The translations under genes were made by a program, and so were the position numbers. Shown piece after piece: positions 32,660-42,445 of a DNA stretch of 64,000 nt. The notes beneath the pieces were generated by a model. It was not told the origin of the DNA and ran no database searches. It saw only the letters and a program-made list of their open reading frames with translations. Positions within the stretch are counted from its first letter, which is position 1. The number at the start of each line of letters is the position of its first letter. Origin of the DNA: JACWAE01 sp963847595. GTDB taxonomy: Bacteria > Chloroflexota > Dehalococcoidia > SZUA-161. The stretch is taken from assembly GCA_963847595.1 (NCBI GenBank), contig CAWKAJ010000002.1, forward strand, positions 1,116,001 to 1,180,000. Reading direction: 5' to 3'.

Positions 32660-34000
32660 TCATTGTCTTCTGTAAACCGTGTAGTCGACCACGTACTTAT
32701 TGGCGAGTCCGCTAGGCTCCTTGATAACCAAAGCGTATGTGTCAGACGTTTGGGCGGTAAAAGTGAAGCTGGAGTGGAAAACCCGGCCCAAGTCCTCAAC
32801 TATGGCACCTTCCGAGTCCTGGATGTAGACCGCAAGGCCACCGAGTCCTCCTGTTATCGTGCCCTCCACTCTCTCAGACGGTTTCAACTCTATCGGGAAG
32901 GATATCATGTCATTCCCCGACAAATCACCGCTATACACGAATGGTCCGCTCGGAGTCAGCGGCTTCAGTTCGTTTATCTCAGCCTGCAATGCTTCCACTT
33001 CTTGCTGCGCTTGAGTGAGCTGCGTCCTCAGTCCCTCCACATCTTGCTGAGATGCGGCCAGTTGTGTCTGCGATTGTGTCAGAGCTTGTCTGGATTTATC
33101 CAGCTTTGACGATAGTTCATCAAGGTTACCTGACTTCTGAAACAGGAATACTCCCAGTATGACGATTGCTATGGCGAGAACACTGATAAGCAGGAAAGCA
33201 AGATTGCGGTTTATTTTCTTCGCTGACTTAGCCTCAGCCTTGACCTCATCTCCCGTCTCGTTTGTCGGCAGACCTGATGGAATCCCTTCGATTCTGCCAC
33301 GCTCTACCTCATCCTTCGCCTCAGCGGCTGACACGTTTGATGGCAGCGGCGCAGTTGTGTCGTCCTCTATTTTATCTCTCACTTCAGCGATTGGCTCATC
33401 TGACGGCATCTGCTCAATTGCGGCGCGCTGCGCCTCGTCTATAGCAGCGGTTGTTAACTCACTTGATGGGATTTTCTCAGCCGCGGCAGGTTCTTGCTTA
33501 TCTATCACCTCGGTGGCTGACACCTCTGATGGCAGTGGCGCCGTTATTTCACCATCTATCTTATCTCCCATTTCGGCTATTGGCTCATTCAACGGTATCT
33601 GCCCGGTTGCGGCGAGCTGCGCCTCGTCTATAGCCGCGGTTGTTGACTCGCCCGACAGGGTCTCCTCAGCCGCGGCGGGCTCCTGCTTACCTATCGCCTC
33701 CGTTGCTGACACACTTGCTTGTATCTGCTCAGTCTGCAACTTGTCCGGCAGCGTCCCCGATTCTCTGTTCTGGTACTCCTCCAAGGTAAACTGTCTTTTG
33801 CACTCCGGATTCACGCACCTATAGACCCGATCATGTCGATTCCAAAAGAGAGCCCTTTGACCACACTCCGGACAAGCAACCAGACCCAACCGGGGATTGG
33901 GGGGTGGCGCATCGCCCATCAACACATCGACATGAGTTGAGGTAGACACAACTTTATCTTTTCGTGACGTTTTACGCTGTTTGGGAGCTTTCGTTTGCAT
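32660..34000 (-). CDS. Zinc-ribbon, repeat-rich, coiled-coil membrane protein
   Basis: About 446 residues, not a family I can name. After a basic start (MQTKAPKQRKTSRKDK) comes a zinc ribbon (CPECGQRALFWNRH...CVNPECKRQF, about 40-66). An acidic, Ala/Glu/Ile-rich region then has two near-copies of a roughly 63-residue unit (SATEAIGKQEPAAAEE... and SATEVIDKQEPAAAEK...), plus a partial third. One transmembrane segment (LAFLLISVLAIAIVILGVFLF) and a coiled coil of about 50 residues (ELSSKLDKSRQALTQSQTQL) follow. It ends in a beta-sandwich domain (SGNDMISFPIELKPSERVEG) like emp24/PPC folds. So cytoplasmic zinc ribbon and outside sandwich. ATG 34000 is preferred because AGGTG precedes it and the longer frame upstream is unrelated. 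Confidence 0.7.
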   Translation of the reverse strand: MQTKAPKQRKTSRKDKVVSTSTHVDVLMGDAPPPNPRLGLVACPECGQRALFWNRHDRVYRCVNPECKRQFTLEEYQNRESGTLPDKLQTEQIQASVSATEAIGKQEPAAAEETLSGESTTAAIDEAQLAATGQIPLNEPIAEMGDKIDGEITAPLPSEVSATEVIDKQEPAAAEKIPSSELTTAAIDEAQRAAIEQMPSDEPIAEVRDKIEDDTTAPLPSNVSAAEAKDEVERGRIEGIPSGLPTNETGDEVKAEAKSAKKINRNLAFLLISVLAIAIVILGVFLFQKSGNLDELSSKLDKSRQALTQSQTQLAASQQDVEGLRTQLTQAQQEVEALQAEINELKPLTPSGPFVYSGDLSGNDMISFPIELKPSERVEGTITGGLGGLAVYIQDSEGAIVEDLGRVFHSSFTFTAQTSDTYALVIKEPSGLANKYVVDYTVYRRQ

Positions 34001-34414
34001 CAATTCACCTGTCCTTGAGAATAGACTTGGACAGAATGGCAGCTCGTATTTGGCTTTATGCGTATCAAGGCCAATCTGTTGAATATTATGTGGATGAGAG
34101 GCAGCTACAGCAATATGATGAATGTACTCTTTTGTACAGTACTTCGTAATAATTGCGATGCGGCATGGAGACACCTATAGCAGACCACCTACATTGAGAG
34201 CTATGCCTCAGCAGGGCCCAGCTATCGCTCCCCTACTTCTTTGAAGGTACCATATCTTTAACATGCTGCATCTGGGACATCAAGTACTAAGCAGGTAGTA
34301 AGAGTACTATATCATACGCGATGACGGTACCAATAGGGGATTAATTGAGCAGGCAACTTCCACTATGGTATATGCGAATGGTCCGGAAGCGAACAACTAT
34401 ACCGGCACCACGGG
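34001..34414. other. Divergent intergenic region
   Basis: About 410 bp between the zinc-ribbon protein and pilT. I see no gene, RNA or strong palindrome; it should hold the two divergent promoters. Confidence 0.45.
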
Positions 34415-35533
34415 ATGCTCAACATGGTGAATCAGCAAGTTAATTCAGTGAACCATATCAAAACCTCTCAGAGCCTTGATATTCACATAGACGAACTTCT
34501 TTCGCTGGTGGTGTACAAAGGCGCCTCCGATCTGCACATAACCGTGCCCAGCCAACCGATACTGCGAATCGAAGGCAAGCTTATAGCACAGCAGGATTTA
34601 GCACCGGTTACACCCGATGATGTTAAGTCCATATTCGAGCAGATTACCACTGAAGAGCAAAGGGCTACTTTTCAAAGAGAACTGGAGCTGGATTTTTCGT
34701 ATAGTATTCCCGGGCTCGCCAGATTTCGAGTAAGCGCCCTTCAACAGAGAGGCACGATGAGCCTCGCCTTCCGGCTTGTGCCGTTCAAGGCCCCATCTAT
34801 CGATGAACTAGGCTTACCACAGGTCTGCAAGGAGCTTATTCGCAAGCCGAGGGGACTTATATTGATAACCGGCTCGGCTGGAAGCGGCAAGTCCACCACG
34901 CTAGCGGCCATGGTCAATTACCTCAATGAGACAGAAAGCCGAAACGTTATCACTATCGAGGACCCCATTGAATTCTTGTTCCATAATAACAAGTGTATTA
35001 TCCGTCAGCGAGAGTTAGGGGATGACACCAAACTGTTCTATACCGCGTTGGTGCATGCTCTGCGCCACGACCCAGATGTAATTGTGGTCGGGGAGATGCG
35101 CGATTTACCCACTATCAGCACAGCGATGACAGCAGCCGAGACAGGTCATCTTGTGCTCGGCACAATGCATACGATAGACACAGCCCAGGCCGTTGACCGT
35201 GTTATCGACATTTTCCCTGCAGGCCAACAACAGCAGATTCGATTGCAGTTCTCACAGGTAATAGAGGCTGTATTATCACAGGTCCTGGTGCCCCGCATCG
35301 GAGGTGGCCGAATAGCCGCCTTCGAAATAATGCTGGCTTCGCCCGGTATAAGAAGGCTCATCCGTGAAGGCATGATCTACGAAATACCCAATAACCTTGA
35401 GCATGGAGCAGCAGAAGGGAAGCAGTCTATGGATCAAGCACTGGCTAACCTGGTAAAAAGAAACATCGTTACTAGAGACGACGCTATGATGAGAAGCAGC
35501 AACCCGGCGAAGTTGGATGAGTTGCTTAAGTAA
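34415..35533 (+). CDS. pilT: PilT-type twitching motility ATPase
   Basis: A 372-residue retraction ATPase of the type II/IV secretion family. Walker A is GSAGSGKST, the Asp box is TIEDPIEF, Walker B is DPDVIVVGEMRD and the His box is ETGHLVLGTMHT. The N-terminal PAS-like part begins LLSLVVYKGASDLHITVPSQ. It would drive pilus retraction or related DNA uptake. There are no pilin, pilB or pilC genes nearby, so its partners must be elsewhere or it has another job. Two ATGs, 34415 and 34424, are near each other. Confidence 0.9.
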   Translation: MLNMVNQQVNSVNHIKTSQSLDIHIDELLSLVVYKGASDLHITVPSQPILRIEGKLIAQQDLAPVTPDDVKSIFEQITTEEQRATFQRELELDFSYSIPGLARFRVSALQQRGTMSLAFRLVPFKAPSIDELGLPQVCKELIRKPRGLILITGSAGSGKSTTLAAMVNYLNETESRNVITIEDPIEFLFHNNKCIIRQRELGDDTKLFYTALVHALRHDPDVIVVGEMRDLPTISTAMTAAETGHLVLGTMHTIDTAQAVDRVIDIFPAGQQQQIRLQFSQVIEAVLSQVLVPRIGGGRIAAFEIMLASPGIRRLIREGMIYEIPNNLEHGAAEGKQSMDQALANLVKRNIVTRDDAMMRSSNPAKLDELLK

Positions 35534-35629
35534 CCACAGAGGCTGCCCCGACTTACGTGACATCTATAACCAGCACATGAAAACAATGGGCAACATATAT
35601 GCCGTCGCATTAAAAACAGGTGTGCTCCC

Positions 35630-37321
35630 TTACTCTTCTAGTGCACGGTCAATAGCCAAGCCTATTCTCACCAGACCAACGGGGCCGCCCTGATAGACAA
35701 GGAAGCGGTCTTCCCAATCCGGCTCGAATTTAACCTTGTAGTTCCTCATCCCTTTGTAAGATACAAACCAAAAGAGAGTGTTAAAGAGCAAATGAACAGC
35801 TCGTTCTCCCATCGGAGCCTCGGGCCTTTCTCCCACCCCGGCGAATGGCGCCAGTCCCAAATCGAACAAACGGTACCCATCCTGTTTCAAAGCCAGCATT
35901 AATTCTGTGAAGATATAGTCCATGGTGCCGGGCGGCACTTCAGGCACATGCCTCATCATATCGAAATTCGCTTCCCCCAGCCTGTACGATGGTATTTCAT
36001 TGACGAAAGCCAGAGGACGTCCTGTCGAGTCTCGGAGAACGACCAGCGGGGTTGCTGCCACATAGCTTCGCGCAAAGCTTCCCTGGATAAAGCCAAACTC
36101 GCGCCGCCCGGCTTCGGAGAGCCACGTTTTTGAAACCTGCTCCACCTCGTCGAGCAGCGCAGCCGGATGGGGAGGCTTGTATCTGGTTAGCCTGTAACCC
36201 CTGGTTTCGAACCTGCGCCTGATCTTCCGAAAATACTTAGCCTCTATAGTATGCGAGCTGAAATGGTCAAGGTCGACTATCGCCTCTTTGCCAATCTTTA
36301 GCCTGGATAGGCCGAGCCGTTCATACATAGGGAGCGCGTCTGGTATAAGAAATGCCACCATCCATCCATTGTCAGAGCAGAAGCGCAGAAACGCACGGGC
36401 AGTATTTTCCAGTTCATCCTCAGGCCCTGCAGGGTCTCCCAGGCTAAAAGCCACACTTCTGACTACTTTATATGAGATGAAAGATCTGCGGGTGCTCGAA
36501 AAGAAATATGACTTATCCCGCCAGACCTTGAAATAGTCATAGGACGAACGACCATACTTCTCCAGGATAGCCCTGGCCTCTGCGATCTCTCGAGGTAGCA
36601 CCTGGAGAGTGAACACAACAGGACGGAAGATGCTATAGGCTACGAAAACGAAGGCCAGCACGCCCATAAGATTGAGTGAGTCCATAAACCAGCGGGCATA
36701 CCAGGTGTGTGTCACCAGGTCGGTGTTCCCGACGATAAATAGCTGGCGCAGCGTTCTATACAATGACTCTCCGAAACTGAAATCTACCCCAAAATCGCGT
36801 CGGTCAAGGAAACTGAAGCCTACGATCCCATAAATTACGGCAAACAAAACAACGAAAATCGAAAGGGCCAAGCCTCGCGTTATGCTATGACGTTCAGTGC
36901 GCACCGAGAACCGGCTGCGGAAGACTATTAGAAGTGCCAGTGTTACTGCCGGGGCCGGGGCTTCATACCAAAGCTGAAAAACGATGTGTATGACCAGAGC
37001 GAGAGATAGACTCACAATGGCGAGCCACCAGGCTACCCTGCGGCGCTGAATGAGGTGAAAAGAGAGATAAACAAGAACAAATCCTATTGCCACAGTTATA
37101 GAACGGCTTACGTGGATTGCTCCAAAGGGCAAAAGCAGGTCGTAGAGGCGAGGATGCTCATGGAAACGTGACAACAATGTGTAGAAGATGAGCAGCAGCC
37201 CATTGGCTAGAATGGCAAGACTAGTGAGCCCTATGGGCCACTCTTTCTTGATAGCCTCCCACAACAATTGGCGCCAGGTTACCGCAACCCCTGGCGGAGG
37301 CGCTGGCAGATTCTCGATCAA
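35630..37321 (-). CDS. MprF-like phosphatidylglycerol lysyltransferase domain membrane protein (DUF2156)
   Basis: A 563-residue protein with about six membrane segments in the first 250 residues, then a soluble LPG-synthase (DUF2156) domain of GNAT fold. Domain marks are RRSFISYKVVRSVAFSLGDP, GWMVAFLIPDALPMYERLGL, IRRRFETRGYRLTRY and FDLGLAPFAGVGERPEAPMG. Such enzymes transfer lysine or alanine from aminoacyl-tRNA to phosphatidylglycerol, which lowers the negative charge of the membrane. Compared with classical MprF (about 840 residues, 14 helices) the flippase part is short, so flipping may be lacking. Confidence 0.82.
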   Translation of the reverse strand: MIENLPAPPPGVAVTWRQLLWEAIKKEWPIGLTSLAILANGLLLIFYTLLSRFHEHPRLYDLLLPFGAIHVSRSITVAIGFVLVYLSFHLIQRRRVAWWLAIVSLSLALVIHIVFQLWYEAPAPAVTLALLIVFRSRFSVRTERHSITRGLALSIFVVLFAVIYGIVGFSFLDRRDFGVDFSFGESLYRTLRQLFIVGNTDLVTHTWYARWFMDSLNLMGVLAFVFVAYSIFRPVVFTLQVLPREIAEARAILEKYGRSSYDYFKVWRDKSYFFSSTRRSFISYKVVRSVAFSLGDPAGPEDELENTARAFLRFCSDNGWMVAFLIPDALPMYERLGLSRLKIGKEAIVDLDHFSSHTIEAKYFRKIRRRFETRGYRLTRYKPPHPAALLDEVEQVSKTWLSEAGRREFGFIQGSFARSYVAATPLVVLRDSTGRPLAFVNEIPSYRLGEANFDMMRHVPEVPPGTMDYIFTELMLALKQDGYRLFDLGLAPFAGVGERPEAPMGERAVHLLFNTLFWFVSYKGMRNYKVKFEPDWEDRFLVYQGGPVGLVRIGLAIDRALEE

Positions 37322-37598
37322 TTCCTTTCTCCTGGGACAGATAGAGCAACCGTAACTGATGAGAAAAGAGGAGCTACAGCTTTGTCTTCTGGAATCATTT
37401 ATTCTCCGAAAGAGAATGGTTAATGCTTAAAGAGCTTACCGCAAAACAGGATTTTCAGTCATTCTAGCACTCATGCCATCAAGAAATCAAAAAATTGGAG
37501 ACAGCACCAAATGGCAGGCCGCAGCTCTGCATTGTGCCTATCGTGCAAAGCGATAAGGCTTGAAATCCGGCGTTCTTTGATGTTAAATATACCCCATC

Positions 37599-38636
37599 AT
37601 GAGCAAACTGCTGGAGACCCCTGACAGGGCAGTGGTGGACGGGCAGGTGCAGTTCGGCTGCTTCGCGCGGCCATTCCAGGAGCTGAACCTCCTGGATGCA
37701 CAATGCGGCATCCCCCGACTGGGCGGACTGCGGAGTTTCCGGCTCAAGGAGTGGGTGCACTTCGCGCTGATACATCCCGACTGGTACCTCAGCGTGGCGA
37801 CGGTCGATGTCGGCTTCCTGGCAACATCCTGGCTGCATCTGTTCGACCGGCGGAACAGCAGGGCCTTCGAGCACGTGCGGAGACTTCCTCCGTGGGGGTT
37901 CCGCGCCCCAGCGAACGTATGGAACCATTCCGCAGAGGTCAAGACACGGGGATACCGGGTGTTCGTGCACAATCACCTCGAGCAGCAAGTACACCGGCTC
38001 AGCATCGAGGTGCACGGAAAGAGGTCTCTGCCCGCTGTGGCGGGCACCGTGCTGCTTCATGAGGACCCTGCCCGGACGCAGCCGCTGGTGGCGATGCTGC
38101 CCCTCGGGCCCAACCGCCCCATGTTCACGCACAAGTCAGCCTGCCCCGCCAGCGGAGTGCTCGAAATAGGAGGCGAGAAGGTGGAGCTCACTCCGGACCG
38201 GGATGTGGGGTTGCTGGACTACCACAAGGCGTACTACCCCCGCAACACCTTCTGGAGGTGGGCCACCTTCGCCACCATCGATGCGACCGGGAACCTTCTG
38301 GGGGTCAACCTCACCCACAACGTGATTAAGGACGACGAGCGATTCAATGAGAACTGCATCTGGCACGGGAACTCCATCTCGTTGCCAGGCGCCGCCCGCT
38401 TCGACGTCCCCCAGGACCCGATGCAGCCCTGGAAGATTCGCACTACGGATGGGGCTGTGGACCTGGAACTCACCCCGCAGGGATTGCGCAGGGAGCATGT
38501 GAACCTCGGCTTCGCCCGGACAGCCTACAACCAGCCGTACGGCCTGTACTCGGGCACACTGGTGGATTCTGCAGGCAGGAAACATTCCGTGGAGAAAGCC
38601 TTCGGCATAGCTGAGGACCACGTCGCGACCTGGTAG
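37599..38636 (+). CDS. DUF2804 domain protein
   Basis: A 345-residue protein recognisable as DUF2804: CFARPFQELNLLDAQCG near the start, RLKEWVHFALIHPDWYLSVA, FDRRN, the central YYPRNTFWRWATFA and the last GLYSGTLVDSAGRKHSVEKAFGIAEDH. The fold is beta-rich, similar to lipid or carotenoid-modifying AttH-like proteins, but no activity is known to me. Its G+C is clearly higher than the genes around it, so it may have arrived separately. It is convergent with the nitronate monooxygenase gene, with a 6-bp gap. Confidence 0.82.
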   Translation: MSKLLETPDRAVVDGQVQFGCFARPFQELNLLDAQCGIPRLGGLRSFRLKEWVHFALIHPDWYLSVATVDVGFLATSWLHLFDRRNSRAFEHVRRLPPWGFRAPANVWNHSAEVKTRGYRVFVHNHLEQQVHRLSIEVHGKRSLPAVAGTVLLHEDPARTQPLVAMLPLGPNRPMFTHKSACPASGVLEIGGEKVELTPDRDVGLLDYHKAYYPRNTFWRWATFATIDATGNLLGVNLTHNVIKDDERFNENCIWHGNSISLPGAARFDVPQDPMQPWKIRTTDGAVDLELTPQGLRREHVNLGFARTAYNQPYGLYSGTLVDSAGRKHSVEKAFGIAEDHVATW

Positions 38637-38642
38637 GCCGCA

Positions 38643-39836
38643 TTACTTCCCTTTGCCGCTTCGCGCCCGCTGCCCTTTTCCTGGAGCAGGTTTGACTGAG
38701 GGGAGGCTGCCCAGGACCTGCAAAGCGCCTGCCACCATTTCTTGAATCACCTGCTTCGCAGGCTTCAGCTCCTTAATCATCCCTACTATCTGACCCGCCG
38801 GGGCGGGCACTATATCCGCCATGTTCGCCTCGTATGCTCCATCCAATACGGGTATGATAGAGATGGATTGCATGGGCATGGGCAATGTGGGCAGCCTGGC
38901 CTTATCCCAGGCTTCAATAAGCCTGTTCTTCAGATATCTTGCCTGTTTGCCGGTTATCACTTTGGACACCATAGTGTCGTCCTCGGTGCTTTCCAGCAGC
39001 TTCTGCTTATGATAACCCTCGTAGATAGCCTCGTAAGTACCGAGGAACGCCGTGCCGCACCACACTCCGACAGCCCCAAGCGCCAGCGCGGCCACAAGCC
39101 CTCTGCCATCACCTATCCCTCCCCCGGCCACTACTGGAACCGGCGAGACAGCATCCACGACCTGGGGGATGAGGACCATCGTGCCGATCCTGCTGTTGTG
39201 ACCTCCCGCCTCCGCTCCTGAAGCCACGATGATATCTACCCCGCTTCTGACAAGGCGACGGGCTCCTCTCACGCTGGCGACTACGCCGATTATTTTGATG
39301 CCCCGGGCATGGCACTCTTTCACATACGGCGCGGGGTCTCCCAACGCCGCAGCCCAGACAGGGACCCGGTACTCCATGATGACCTCGACTTGCCGCTTGA
39401 GGTCTTCCTCGGACCAAACTGTATCATCGGCTATCTTACCAAGATAGCCCTTGCCCCCGCTGGGCGCGGGCACTCCTAATTCCTGCCTCAGTTTCTCAAT
39501 AACGTCTGGCTCATCCGCAGCAGCCGGGTGAGTAAGCGAGGGCAATTCCGCTTGAAGTTCAGCCGTGGTCCCTGTGAGAGGAATATCGGGGGGCAACAAG
39601 GTATCCACCCCAAACGGTTTGTCGGTGAGCTGTCTCGTTTTCCGTATCATTTCCTCAACCTTATGAGGGGACAGAAAGGCGCAGCCCAGGATACCCAGTC
39701 CCCCTGCGTTGGATACTGCTGCGACAAGCTCCGGCCCGGAGACGGGACCTCCCATGCCACCCATCCCGGCCAGGATTATGGGGTATTTGATGTCCAGCAT
39801 GTCGCACAGCCTGGTGCGAAGAGCGTTCTTTGCCAT
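38643..39836 (-). CDS. Nitronate monooxygenase / 2-nitropropane dioxygenase-like
   Basis: A 397-residue FMN-dependent TIM-barrel protein. It begins TRLCDMLDIKYPIILAGMGG, the FMN phosphate site. GVDIIVASGAEAGGHNSRIG contains the conserved HN(G)-like segment, and PVVAGGGIGDGRGLVAALALG forms the second FMN loop. The family oxidises nitronates, but in anaerobes some members act as enoyl-ACP reductase (FabK-like). FabK function is a real alternative here. A basic Lys-rich tail ends the protein. Confidence 0.85.
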   Translation of the reverse strand: MAKNALRTRLCDMLDIKYPIILAGMGGMGGPVSGPELVAAVSNAGGLGILGCAFLSPHKVEEMIRKTRQLTDKPFGVDTLLPPDIPLTGTTAELQAELPSLTHPAAADEPDVIEKLRQELGVPAPSGGKGYLGKIADDTVWSEEDLKRQVEVIMEYRVPVWAAALGDPAPYVKECHARGIKIIGVVASVRGARRLVRSGVDIIVASGAEAGGHNSRIGTMVLIPQVVDAVSPVPVVAGGGIGDGRGLVAALALGAVGVWCGTAFLGTYEAIYEGYHKQKLLESTEDDTMVSKVITGKQARYLKNRLIEAWDKARLPTLPMPMQSISIIPVLDGAYEANMADIVPAPAGQIVGMIKELKPAKQVIQEMVAGALQVLGSLPSVKPAPGKGQRARSGKGK

Positions 39837-40009
39837 TTTTCTCTCCCTTTGTAAGTGGTTCCCGTTCCAACCTGCAAGATAGACGAGCTATTCTTTTGCT
39901 ACTAGAAAAGGGTTCTGGCATGGATATTAGCACAATGTGCGCAGCTTGTGAATGTCCAGAAGCAAGTCGTTGGGGAGCCATCTCTGAACTCCAGGCCGAC
40001 GAGTCCTCA

Positions 40010-40939
40010 TTAGCGGCTTACTAAGTAGGCAGATGCAAGCAGTGCAATGGTAAATATCAAACAAAGTGAGTTAGCCCACAGGGTTGGCGTAAACAGAACC
40101 TTATCTTTATAGCTCAGAGCACCCCTTGCTGCCCAAATAGCGAGAGGAATCGTCAGAAGGGACAACAGCGCCGCCAGAGGCATGACCCCCGCCGCAACCC
40201 ATGCCACTACCCAGGCGTACACGCTCATAGCCCCAGCTAAATATATCCAGCTTGCCTTTGCCCTGCCTAATACTATGGGTATGGTTTTTCTTTTCCCTAT
40301 CTTGTCTGCCTCAACATCCGGGAATTCGTTCAAGAGATGAACGTTAAAGAGCAGAATCCCGCAAGGGATGGAGGCTACCACTACCTCAGTAGTATATCCT
40401 CCTGTTTGAATAAAGTAGAACATCAATATGGGCAATATACCGAGACCGAGGCCAGAGGAAATCTCGCCCAGCCTCCATCTGGTGAGAACCGGAGTATAGA
40501 GCAGGACGCAAACAGCCCCTACCCCGACAATGGGAAGCAGCAGTAGACCTTTGACAATAACAAAGTACGTCCATATAGGGATGGCTAGGGCAAAGCTGAC
40601 TAGAGCGAATTTGAGTACAGAGCCAGGTTTGAGAAGTTTGGCAGGCAGGATACCGCTCCCGCCACTAAAAGGCGTTCTCTGAGTTTTGAGATCGACCCCA
40701 CTCCTATAATCGAAGTAGTCATTAAGGACTTGAATGCTAATATGCCATAGGACAAGCCCGATGAAGCCGAGCACAGCGTAACGAAGGCTAAAGAAACCGT
40801 CCCACCACGCTATAGACGTACCCAGAAAAGCCAGCGCGACTGATCCGACCAGGAACCTGGGGCGGATCTCTGTAAGCCATATCCTCGTCTTGCCCCTCAC
40901 CGTGCTTAGCGGTTCGACCGACGGAGTCAATCTTGCCAC
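40010..40939 (-). CDS. menA: UbiA-family prenyltransferase, MenA-like
   Basis: About 309 residues with eight or nine membrane helices. The two Asp motifs of UbiA enzymes are NDYFDYRSGVD and DVEADKIGKRKT, which bind Mg and the prenyl diphosphate. The sequence around them (QRTPFSGGSGILP) agrees best with 1,4-dihydroxy-2-naphthoate prenyltransferase of menaquinone synthesis. It directly follows ndh, which reduces menaquinone. GTG 40939 is preferred as AAGGGGAG lies just before it; a GTG at 40975 touching the ndh stop lacks an RBS. Confidence 0.8.
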   Translation of the reverse strand: MARLTPSVEPLSTVRGKTRIWLTEIRPRFLVGSVALAFLGTSIAWWDGFFSLRYAVLGFIGLVLWHISIQVLNDYFDYRSGVDLKTQRTPFSGGSGILPAKLLKPGSVLKFALVSFALAIPIWTYFVIVKGLLLLPIVGVGAVCVLLYTPVLTRWRLGEISSGLGLGILPILMFYFIQTGGYTTEVVVASIPCGILLFNVHLLNEFPDVEADKIGKRKTIPIVLGRAKASWIYLAGAMSVYAWVVAWVAAGVMPLAALLSLLTIPLAIWAARGALSYKDKVLFTPTLWANSLCLIFTIALLASAYLVSR

Positions 40940-40975
40940 ATTCTCCCCTTCTGTTTTACAGACTAAGCTCAGCAC

Positions 40976-42247
40976 TCACTCTAGAAAGCCTGTGTTGCGA
41001 TGGTAGAAATAGGCAAAGAACCAATCAAGGGCCGTGCCCACCTTATTCTTGAATGCCGTGAACAACCCCAGGTACGTGACCATTTGCTCCAGGAACAAGA
41101 GCCGCCGCAGGAAGCCGGCAGCAAAACCGTCAAAAACATAACCAAATATCTGAGCCACCGCCACATTTCTGCCGATGTATATTATCTGTCCCTTGAATCC
41201 GTAGCGGAAAGGACGTTGAGGCTTGCCTGTTATGGCGTTGAGGACGTTTCGGGCACATGCCGGGCCCTGTCGTACGGCTACCTGGTGCGTTGCAGGATAG
41301 GCTCCCGAACCATGTGCCTGCTGCAGATAGGCGCAGTCACCGATAACGTAGACATGAGGTGAATTCGGCACTGCTAAGTACTCATTCACCTTGATTCGCC
41401 CGTCCTTGGCTTTATCGAATGGCAGTGAAGCCATAAGCTCTACTGGCTTCACTCCAGCTACCCAGATTACAGTACTGGTTGGGATGGTCTGACCATCAGC
41501 AGTCTGGACACCGCCAGCCCACGCTTTGCTGATGCGTGTTTTTAGCAAGACCTCAACCCCTCGAGAGCGCAACCGGGAGATAGATAGCTCTGACGTCTTG
41601 GGCTTCATGCCCGATAAGAGAGTGTCCTGGGCCTCAACCAGAATTATCCGAAACTGGGGCGTCAGGGAAGGGTAATCCCGTACCAGCGCCTTGAGGACAA
41701 AGTCCTGGATATGGGCCGACAGTTCCACGCCTGCAGGCCCACCACCTACCACCACAAAGGTAAGCAATTCGCGGCGGCGTTGTTCATCTTTTTCTAACAG
41801 GGCTGCCTCATACTTGTCCAGAATACGATTGTGGATGTCGATGGCATCTCTCAGCGACCTGAAGCGTATGGCATTCTTCTCAACGTCATTCATGCCGAAG
41901 AAATTGGGAGTGCTGCCCAGAGCTATCACCAGATAATCCCAGTCCAGTTCTCCTTTATCTGTGACAACTTTCTTTCTCTCTATGTCTATGCTCTGGACCC
42001 TGCCCTGTATGAACTTAAACTGCCCTGCAGCAGGTTTCTGCCTGGCCAGAATTCGTAAAGGGAAAGAAATAAAACCGGGTTCCACGCTGCCGGCGACTAC
42101 CTGATATATCATGGGTATAACGAAGTGGTAACTCTGTTGGTCCACCAGTGTTACTTCCAACTCCGAAGTACGAGCGGAGGCCTTTTTCAGCTCCCAAGCA
42201 GCAGCGATCCCCGCCGAGCCAGCCCCCAATATTAATACTCTCTTCAT
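40976..42247 (-). CDS. ndh: Type II NADH dehydrogenase (NDH-2)
   Basis: A 423-residue non-pumping NADH:quinone oxidoreductase. The FAD motif is VLILGAGSAGIAAAWELKK, the NADH motif is TFVVVGGGPAGVELSAHIQD, and the quinone/FAD region has YVIGDCAY and ATHQVAVRQG. The C-terminal part (GFLRRLLFLEQMVTYLGLFT) has the amphipathic membrane-binding helices. It would pass electrons from NADH to menaquinone at the inner face of the membrane. The pairing with menA supports that role. Confidence 0.9.
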   Translation of the reverse strand: MKRVLILGAGSAGIAAAWELKKASARTSELEVTLVDQQSYHFVIPMIYQVVAGSVEPGFISFPLRILARQKPAAGQFKFIQGRVQSIDIERKKVVTDKGELDWDYLVIALGSTPNFFGMNDVEKNAIRFRSLRDAIDIHNRILDKYEAALLEKDEQRRRELLTFVVVGGGPAGVELSAHIQDFVLKALVRDYPSLTPQFRIILVEAQDTLLSGMKPKTSELSISRLRSRGVEVLLKTRISKAWAGGVQTADGQTIPTSTVIWVAGVKPVELMASLPFDKAKDGRIKVNEYLAVPNSPHVYVIGDCAYLQQAHGSGAYPATHQVAVRQGPACARNVLNAITGKPQRPFRYGFKGQIIYIGRNVAVAQIFGYVFDGFAAGFLRRLLFLEQMVTYLGLFTAFKNKVGTALDWFFAYFYHRNTGFLE

Positions 42248-42445
42248 ACTGTCCCCTTCTAAAATAGTTCATTGGTAAAGTGTTCAGTACACACCTATGA
42301 TTATAACCGTGAGAATCGCTGTATACCGCCTCCAGAATATCATACTAAGCTAAGGATAAACAAGTCATATAAAAAGGTGGGCAAAAGTTACAAAGTTATC
42401 ACATTGGGGACTATCTGTTGCTAGCGAGCAAAACCATGGGGAGAG

